DNA from: Eucommia ulmoides
Lineage: Eukaryota > Streptophyta > Magnoliopsida > Garryales > Eucommiaceae
Direction of reading: 5' to 3'
Length of the DNA: 64,000 bases
Assembly: GCA_016647705.1 (NCBI GenBank)
Contig: CM028327.1
Location: forward strand, 7,325,726 to 7,389,725
Under the pieces are notes generated by a model. The model was not told the origin of the DNA. It saw only the letters and a program-made list of their open reading frames with translations, and ran no database searches. The position numbers were made by a program, and so were the translations under genes. Below, one piece after another: positions 56,311 through 64,000 of this stretch. The first letter of the stretch is position 1. Every line of letters starts with the position of its first letter.

Positions 56311-59300
56311 TAATAATAAAAAAAAAAAAAGATAGTCATGCATCCTAAACGAGATTAGTTTCACAACCTGTGTAAAATAGAATTTAAAAAAAAATAAAAA
56401 ATAGTCACGCGTCCTAAACGAGATTAGTCTTACAACCTGTGTGGAATGAGATTTTTTTTTTAAAAATAATAATAATAATAAATAAATTGAATGTGATAAT
56501 TATTAATAATAATTAATATTAAATGAAATTGAGGGAAAAAAACAAATAAGTACGCCGCCTTTTCTTTTCACCATGAAGATGATAATTGATAAGTAACATG
56601 ATAAGCTCCCATGTGGCCAGGACCACCTGATCCCCATTTTTTTGTTTTTTTTTTTAATTAATTAATCAATTTAATTTTTTTTTTCTTTTTTTTGGAAACA
56701 AATAATGACAAAAGAATGTCTTAAATTTGGTGTCCACTCCCAATCACATGTAGCCAGATTTACTCACATGATATTTGTTTTTGGATTAAATTTCACCTTG
56801 TACCCCTAAAGTTTAGGTAGAATCTCATTTTACCTCTTGGTATTTTAATCATTATGATGGGGGGCCTTCGAGTTTGTGTTATGTATCAATTTTGTCCAGT
56901 TAACTAATTTTGATGATTTTGGGCAGGATTGGTTGGCCTTGAGAAATCAGAAGTTCTAGGCAAATATTGAAAACGAGTATCTAAATGTTTAAATAATTTT
57001 GTTAAATTACATGTGATATTTTATAAAGCTAAAATGGTAAAAGAAAAAATAGTTGATATAATGATTGAACCAAGATTAAAATATTTTTTTTATCATGTTA
57101 TTAATAAAAAAAAAAAAAGAAATGAAAATGATATAGGGGTAAATTTGATGAGACTCTCAAATTTTGGAGATCCTACACGCCCGACTTGCTGGACTAGCCA
57201 ACCCTGATGGTCATAGTGCAACAACACAAAATCAAGGGTGCAAAGTGTAACATAACTTTTTCTATTGCGTAACTTCTTGATTAAGTGCAAGTCACATAAC
57301 GTACTCCTGCAATATATTTGATTGAAATCAGACAATCAGACCAAATGGATACAAAAAGAAAACTTTAAAGGGTAAACTGCAACAATTAAACTATCAAGGG
57401 GCAAAGTGTGATCTTGTTCAAATATCAGGGGTGCAAAGGGAGATTTAGCAAAGTGAGGTTTGCACGCCTTTAAATTTATATTTATTTGCAATTCACACCA
57501 TAAACCTTTATTTACTACACTTTGCACCATAAACTTTGCAAATTGTGGTGCCTAACAATCTCAATGGGCAAAATCTAGCCAAATTCTAAACCAAAGTAGC
57601 ATCATGTGGTTAGATTTTAGCATTTTTTTGGTGGGGTCACTCCAAATTTATCCCTATAATTTTATTTTATTTTTTAATTTCAAAATAATTTTTAATTCTT
57701 TTGTGAACAACCCACAAAATTAAAATTTTAGTCCACAAAGTCTATGCGGTACAGTAATTGTTTTAAAAATATAAAATTACTGCTAAAATCCAAAAGTCAT
57801 TATACGCCATAAAAGTAACTGCAATTATTTGTATGTGAAAATTATATTAACTTTTATATATTACAATAATTTTGAATTTTAGAAAGAAAACAAAAAATAT
57901 AACTCGTAAGTTGTATAAATTAAAATTTTAATTTGGTGAAATCTCAACAAAATCCTAAAAATTATTTGGAATTTTTAATAGATGATGATACCTCTCTCAA
58001 GATCATAGATAAGATCATGACTCAATAGTTGATGTCACACTTTATTTAATAATGTAGTAAATTGAATTAAGGGCTAATCACACTTTGCTTCTATGTAATT
58101 TGGCTTAATTGCACTTTACATTACCGTAATATTTTTATCAACATTTAATTTTTATATGGTTCAGAGTTAAGTACAACGGTTAATTAATTAACAGAATTTT
58201 ACAAAATAACAAAATTACTCCTATACTCGACCCATCCCGATCTGGGAGAACTAGGGGGAGAAAAAACAAAATTCAAACAGGATATTATTCGGCCCAATCT
58301 GATCCCACCCGGTGGATATAAATATTGATGAATATTAAATATTTTATTAATTTTAACTTTTTAAAATTCGATCTTAACTTTCTTTAACATAAAATTTAAC
58401 TGTTGTACTTTGATATGAACTATAAGTGTAATTGTTTACGAAAATACTATAAAAATATAAAGTATAATTCTGCCAAACAACTGGGTAAAAAGTGTCATTA
58501 ACCTTTCATTAATTATATTTTATATATCATTTTTCTTACATTTTTCAAGTTCTATCACAATGAGAGCGATGGGTCAAAGTGAGAAAAAAAATTAAAATTA
58601 TCATTTATTGTTAGTTGTCAAATTGTTTTCATATATCAATTGTGTTAGAGGTGTACAAGTTTTCCATTAATATTATATATATATTATTTATCTCGTTCAT
58701 CGGTTTGCTTAAAATCAGATAACTTTCCTATTATTTATCAAATACCGGTTATCATCCCACTAATTTTGGTCAAACACCATTTAGTTACTCTATAGATTAA
58801 AAAATATTTAAATTTTTATTATATTGATAATTTTACTTATAATAATTTAAAATAATTAAAAATTAAAATATATAAATACCCATTTAAATTATATATATAT
58901 ATATATTTCTCTTTTATCCTTTACCTTTTTTTAACAAATTAAAAAAAATGACGGAGGGTGGCGATAAGTGGGATGGGTTAGAGGTAAATGTAGTTTTTTG
59001 AAAAATAAAATAGGAGTAAAAAATAAAAAATTTAAAATAAAAGTGTTAGTGATTTTTTTAAAAAAAATAAAATAATATTTTTTTGAAAAAAAAAAGAAAA
59101 GGGTATTCATATATATATATATATATTTTTATTATTATTATTATTTTTTTTAAATGGATCAGTGGGTTGATCGATATTTTTCAAATAATAAGAGAAAATT
59201 GTGATTTTAGGTAAAATAACTAGAAATATAAGTGTTAAATATTATATATATATATATAACTCAATAAAACAAAAAGATAATCGACAAGAAGTCGCAAATA

Positions 59301-60198
59301 ACAGATCTCGTTTTAAAAAAATCTCGCTTAAGATATAAGTTATGATTTAGCCCCTTAAATTGAATTTCGTCTGAGTTTTAGTTCTGCATTGTAGGGATTG
59401 TAAGAAGAATTTAGTGAGTAAATTCGTATTATAATGAATATTAATCACATGTAACGAATATTATGTACAATTTAATAATTGTTATATTTCTAGATATATC
59501 TTCGTATTTTTTGTTACATATACTTATGTAATATTAGTAACATGTTACAATTATATATATTTATGTAATATTTGTTACATTTAACAAATATTACATATAG
59601 AAATTAGTTTAATATTAATTACATATATTTGTGTACATTTAATTACATGTATTTTATGTAATTTTTGTTATATTTAACAAATTTTTACACACAAATTGGT
59701 TACAGATTACAAAATATAGTAATATCTGTTATATCTAACAAAAATTTACACATAAAATTAATACATGTAAATGCATGTGTAGGCGTGTGTAGTGAATTTC
59801 TGTCTTTTTTAAATAAATAAAATTAAAATATAAATTATTTTTGTCTGCGGGACTCTTTTAAAATTAAGGTAAAATAATGACGTCCACCGAATTTTCTAAA
59901 ATAATATTTATGAGACTTGACTTGGACACATCACATCAAAGTCAGCTTTATTTATTTATTGGATGGTCTTGATTGTTATTATAAAATTAGACAACGAACT
60001 TGTTCTTATAAACTACACTTTGTGGCTTGAAAATTAGGTAGAATTATAATTTCTTCTTTTATAATTATAATTTATTCTTTAATGATGTCTTATATCTCTA
60101 ATCAATTGCTTCCAATTACGATTTGCATCATCTACCACCGGTGCCACCAACCACCACCCGCTATTGGACCTCAGGCCTCCAGTCACCAAAGTCCAGCC

Positions 60199-63100
60199 TG
60201 TTGGAATATTTTTATGGGCTAACATTAATTGCATTAATTGTTTTACAAAAACGGGTTAATAAATAGTCTATTATTTAAGCAACCCAAATAATCAATGATC
60301 ATATTTTGATTTGAGTTATGACATCTTTTATGTAGAAACCCATTATGGGAGAGTCCAACGTGAAACCCTGGTATATATAATTAGGTTCCTTCCCTAATCT
60401 AGAATACATGGGTTTCTTCCCGTTGAGAGCCGCCACCACGAAATCTAGATCATAGGGAAGAAGACCTAGTTAATAATCCGCTGCGACAGATTCAATCTCT
60501 TGCGATGGCTGATACAGGTACGCTTTCGATTATCGTTCTTCATTGTTGTGTTCTATAATCCATGTATGTTTACGATTATTAATTAATTCAGTTTTATTGT
60601 GATTATGAGAAATAATCAACATGTGGTATCAGAACCTACATACATGATTTAGGATCTACAATTAGTTTTTCGATTTTTTATTTATTTCTATTCATTCACG
60701 AAACCGAAGATTGCGATCACAATTTGATGCGATTTTTCATTTCAATTAGATATGAAACATTAGGGCTTTTATTTCTCTTGTTTTAAGCTTTAATTTGATA
60801 TAAGATTCATTCAATTTGGTTGTATAATTAGAGATAATTTCATATTTCAAGTTTCGGTTACGAACCCTAGAATACAACCGAAACTGAAACTTGGGGCCGT
60901 GATTTTATGAATATTTTTGCTTCTATTGAGACTAAAAACTTAGGGTTTTTACTCCCATTGATTCAAGCTTTAATTTAATATATTACACATGTTATTTTGT
61001 TGTATAATTAGGAAGAATTTAATGGTTTATGTTTCGGCTTTGAAACCCTAGTGAAACTGAGATTTGTTTTATAAAATTGAGCAAGATTGATGATGTTTTG
61101 ATTCAATTAAACATCATATAAAAGTTTTAAATTAGTATTAGACTTAAACCCATACAAAATTAGGTATAAATATGGGTTAAAATCAAGTTTTAGTTTTTTG
61201 GTCATGGAAGAGTGAGAAAGCTCAAAAAATCGCGACTTGTGTTCAATTTTTGGTGATATTTCTATCAATTTTTCTTCAATTAATTGTTATAGACGTGTTA
61301 GAAAAACATAGATCTACATAAAATTATAAAAAATTGGAGAAAACGGCGACATTTTTAGGGTTTTGAAAAACAGGGTCAAAACCGGGTCTTACGACCCGGT
61401 TCAGACCCGACTGGAGGTTGAAGACAACCTCTAGCCATGGTCCCTTATCCCATACGCGTGAGGGAGGCGCGTAGGGCGCGTGCGGCCCTATTCGGGGCCC
61501 GTTTTGGGTCCCCTTTTTTTTTTTTGTGCATTTTTTTTCACGTCTTCTAATTTTTTATAAAATTTATTTTAATTTTTGAGAATTAAAAATAATTTTTAGT
61601 TAATTATTACTTATTCTGTAATTTAATTAGCTTAAAATTATTTTTAGGCATGATTTTTTATCGACAATTTTACAGAAATTATATTGGATGATTTGAGATA
61701 AGATTGCAGTACTCACTCTCTTATATTAAGATTTATTGATGTGTACTCTCCTAATTAGTTTAAATTCACATAAATTATCACGTAAAACGGTTGAGGGCCA
61801 TTTTGACCCTCGAAAAGATGGAATTTGACTAAAATCACATTTAACGTCGGACATAGTTCGGCGATTTTTCTCAGAAGACCGTTCCTACCCAAAAATAATG
61901 TATTGTTTGTAAAAAACGACCACAGTTGACTTTCTGGTCAAACTTGGTCTTTTTGAGCCTTCGAGTGTTCTCTTTGGGTCATGAAATTTCACTCATGTTA
62001 CACTGCATCACCTTGTTAATTATAAGGGCGGAGGTAAAGGAGATAATTTCTTCGATTCCCTTATTCTCTTTGTCTTCTTTGTCATTGAAGGGAGACGAAT
62101 ACATGGTTATGATTTCGTTCCTGAAATTTGGCCTTAAAACAATGATATTTTTTACGCTTTATACCCGGAAATTTAACTAGAATCTCACTCTGTCCCAGTA
62201 GTTTCAATTTAAACATATAAGATGTCTTATTAACTTCGTATGTTATTTTTTTAAGTATAACGAATTGAAACTAGTAAGAATGTTTAATTTAACAATTAAC
62301 CCCTAAAGTTTAGAGGAAGATGACAGTGGGTCAAACCTTAGTAAGTCGACTCATGATCACTCAGACAAATCGTGTTTTGGGCCCTAGCTGCTAGCTAAGA
62401 AAAATCATAAATGTACTAATAATAGGCCCAATACCTTAAGACCCATTTGGAAATAGCCTGAAGTTAAAAACCAATAGATTTCAATCTTTTTATTCAGCTG
62501 AAACTCAAAACTCCAACAGAGTGTTAAAGCCACCAGGAATTATCCAAATAGAGATGGACTAGCCTATGTAGCATATTCTCATGATATCACTTTATTTTCT
62601 ATTCACGGATGTGATAATGATGCATATTTTTTTTTTGTGTTTGTTTCTGATGATAGAATTAGTCTTTGAGTTATGAGATTTACATCTTCCAAAATAATTT
62701 GAATTTTGAGTTATGTAATTATGGTGCTCTTATTTTTGTGATATTTTCTATATTTTCCTGATGCATAATTTGTTGTTTTGTATAATTTTTTGTCATGAAT
62801 AATTTTTTTCAAGTTTGATCTTACTTACGATCTATATACTCAAAAACGATTAAGGAAAATCATAGTTATGAGTTGTTTGATTGGTTATGTAACCCTCGAA
62901 ACATGAAAGGGTATTTATTCGTATATTTTGGACTTCTCTGCTAATTGATCGTGCAGCATGGCATTGTTTATTTTTCTTATTAAAGAAATTTTGTTATTCT
63001 TCATGCATCAAGTATAAAAGATGTTACTAAAAGTATATATCACATGCCAATTCTCGACTTTCTTTAATTAAAATCTCCATTAACAAAGAGGACGGTCGGT

Positions 63101-64000
63101 CATTGTCCAACAATTATGAATATTGTATAATCATTTTTTGAATCTTAAATTATTTTCTATTAAATAATTATCCTATCAAGATTTAGTTTTGTAGTTAAAT
63201 CTTGAGACTTGTTATTTTATAAAAGAGTTGCATTTTAGGTAATATAGTCTTGAGAGACATCAAGTCTAAAGTATAAATTTTGACCTTAGGCTTATATTTG
63301 GATTCAGTCTCTTGAGAGACATCAAGGCTAAAGTAAATATTTTGACCTTGAGCTTGTATTTGGATTCAAGCTCTTGCATATCTCACTATGAAAAAAGATC
63401 ATTTTTGACAATTTTTTCATTTTATGCATTAGAAGTAGTACATGTTATTGAATCCCAATCACTTATATTACTTAATCCTAGACTGGGATTTTCTTTGAGA
63501 CTGAGTTAGGCCCACTGCGTTTCTACATTAGGACTCTTGTTTGACGTTAGGGGTATTGAATCCCACATTATTTATGTATTTGATGGTTAGGAACCCTAAA
63601 GTGGTTTGACTCCTTATCTTTCTATTTATTATTTTTGTGAAATATTTATATATTGAGTAACATAATTAAGAGAATTATATCTTTGTTTTATTTTGATAAC
63701 CTAATGGAAGCTGAATTAGATAGATAACTATTGAGAAGTGGTCACGGATAATGAAATGTATAATAAGTATTCATGATTCTTAGTGGGTTAAGTATGATAT
63801 TAATAACTAATTTGATTATTACTACATCTTCCATCAACGAAAATGAGATATTTCATTTTCTGAATTTGGATTATGTTTAGGGTAATATATTTGCGTTATG
63901 GAATGAAAGAAAAGTACTGAATTATTTTTGTACAATTTCGCATGGATTCGTTCTTGTATTGCCTGGGCCTTAAAGTGTTTAATGGGTCATACATATATTC
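60199..64000 (+). mobile_element. Same LTR retrotransposon in copy B (cut by the window edge)
   Basis: 5' LTR 60199-60621 with the same left flank CAGCC (60194-60198) as copy A, then TGGTATCAGAACC. The inside follows copy A closely, including the GC-rich patch (61440-61505), to the end of the window (equal to about 47860 in A). About 7 differences in the first 138 bases against the copy A 5' LTR by eye. Non-coding fossil. Confidence 0.88.

Larger units (their letters stand above)
54943..64000. repeat. Segmental duplication, copy B (runs off the right edge)
   Basis: Direct copy of 39322-47861. It differs from copy A by the TRIM at 55069-55424, by an extra SINE tail unit near 56335, by longer AT runs near 59110, and by scattered substitutions. 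It ends at the window edge while still inside the LTR element, so its total length is unknown. Confidence 0.93.

Overview
The window is nuclear DNA of a dicot plant. It is AT-rich, has GT-AG introns in three recognisable plant housekeeping genes, and carries a dense load of plant transposons (LINE, tRNA-derived SINEs, Helitrons, hAT, PIF/Harbinger, Stowaway and Mutator-like elements, TRIMs and LTR retrotransposons). Species cannot be named from sequence alone.

Genes. Three host genes were rebuilt exon by exon, all on the minus strand. (1) 492-3406: first four coding exons of a cytosolic-type Cu/Zn superoxide dismutase; its last exons lie beyond the left edge. (2) 19895-23614: a complete four-exon plastid acyl carrier protein (144 aa). 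(3) 26229-36298: a complete fourteen-exon vacuolar-type (class I) Na+,K+/H+ antiporter NHX (543 aa). All exon phases join cleanly. The genes act in superoxide detoxification, fatty acid synthesis and vacuolar ion/pH balance, and nothing suggests joint regulation.

Layout. 1-4560: SOD gene with MITEs and an Au-like SINE in its introns. 4864-5101: a SINE with target-site duplication (TSD). 5296-16545: one decayed plant LINE (zinc knuckle, endonuclease, reverse transcriptase, RNase H) split by four later insertions (hAT, Harbinger, Mutator-like, and a 2.8 kb solo LTR). 17115-19436: a Mutator-like element with diverged long inverted ends, an internal 152-codon frame and a nested Harbinger element. 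19895-23775: ACP gene and promoter; intron 1 holds two head-to-tail Helitrons and a 234 bp tandem duplication. 24000-26200: transposon-rich spacer. 26229-36950: NHX gene and promoter, with at least eight transposons in its introns. 36968-39321: spacer with an inverted-end element. 39322-64000: a gene-free, very AT-rich block that is largely a direct segmental duplication (copy A 39322-47861, copy B 54943-64000) with a partial third copy (53545-54840). Both full copies carry the same non-coding LTR retrotransposon at the same insertion point, so that insertion came before the duplication. A TRIM in copy B came after it.

No new gene system, CRISPR array, tRNA or rRNA gene was found. The most noteworthy items are the duplication that times retroelement insertions, the five-layer nested LINE, the head-to-tail Helitron pair, a 189 bp tandem array inside the non-coding LTR element, and a possible gene-capturing Mutator-like element.
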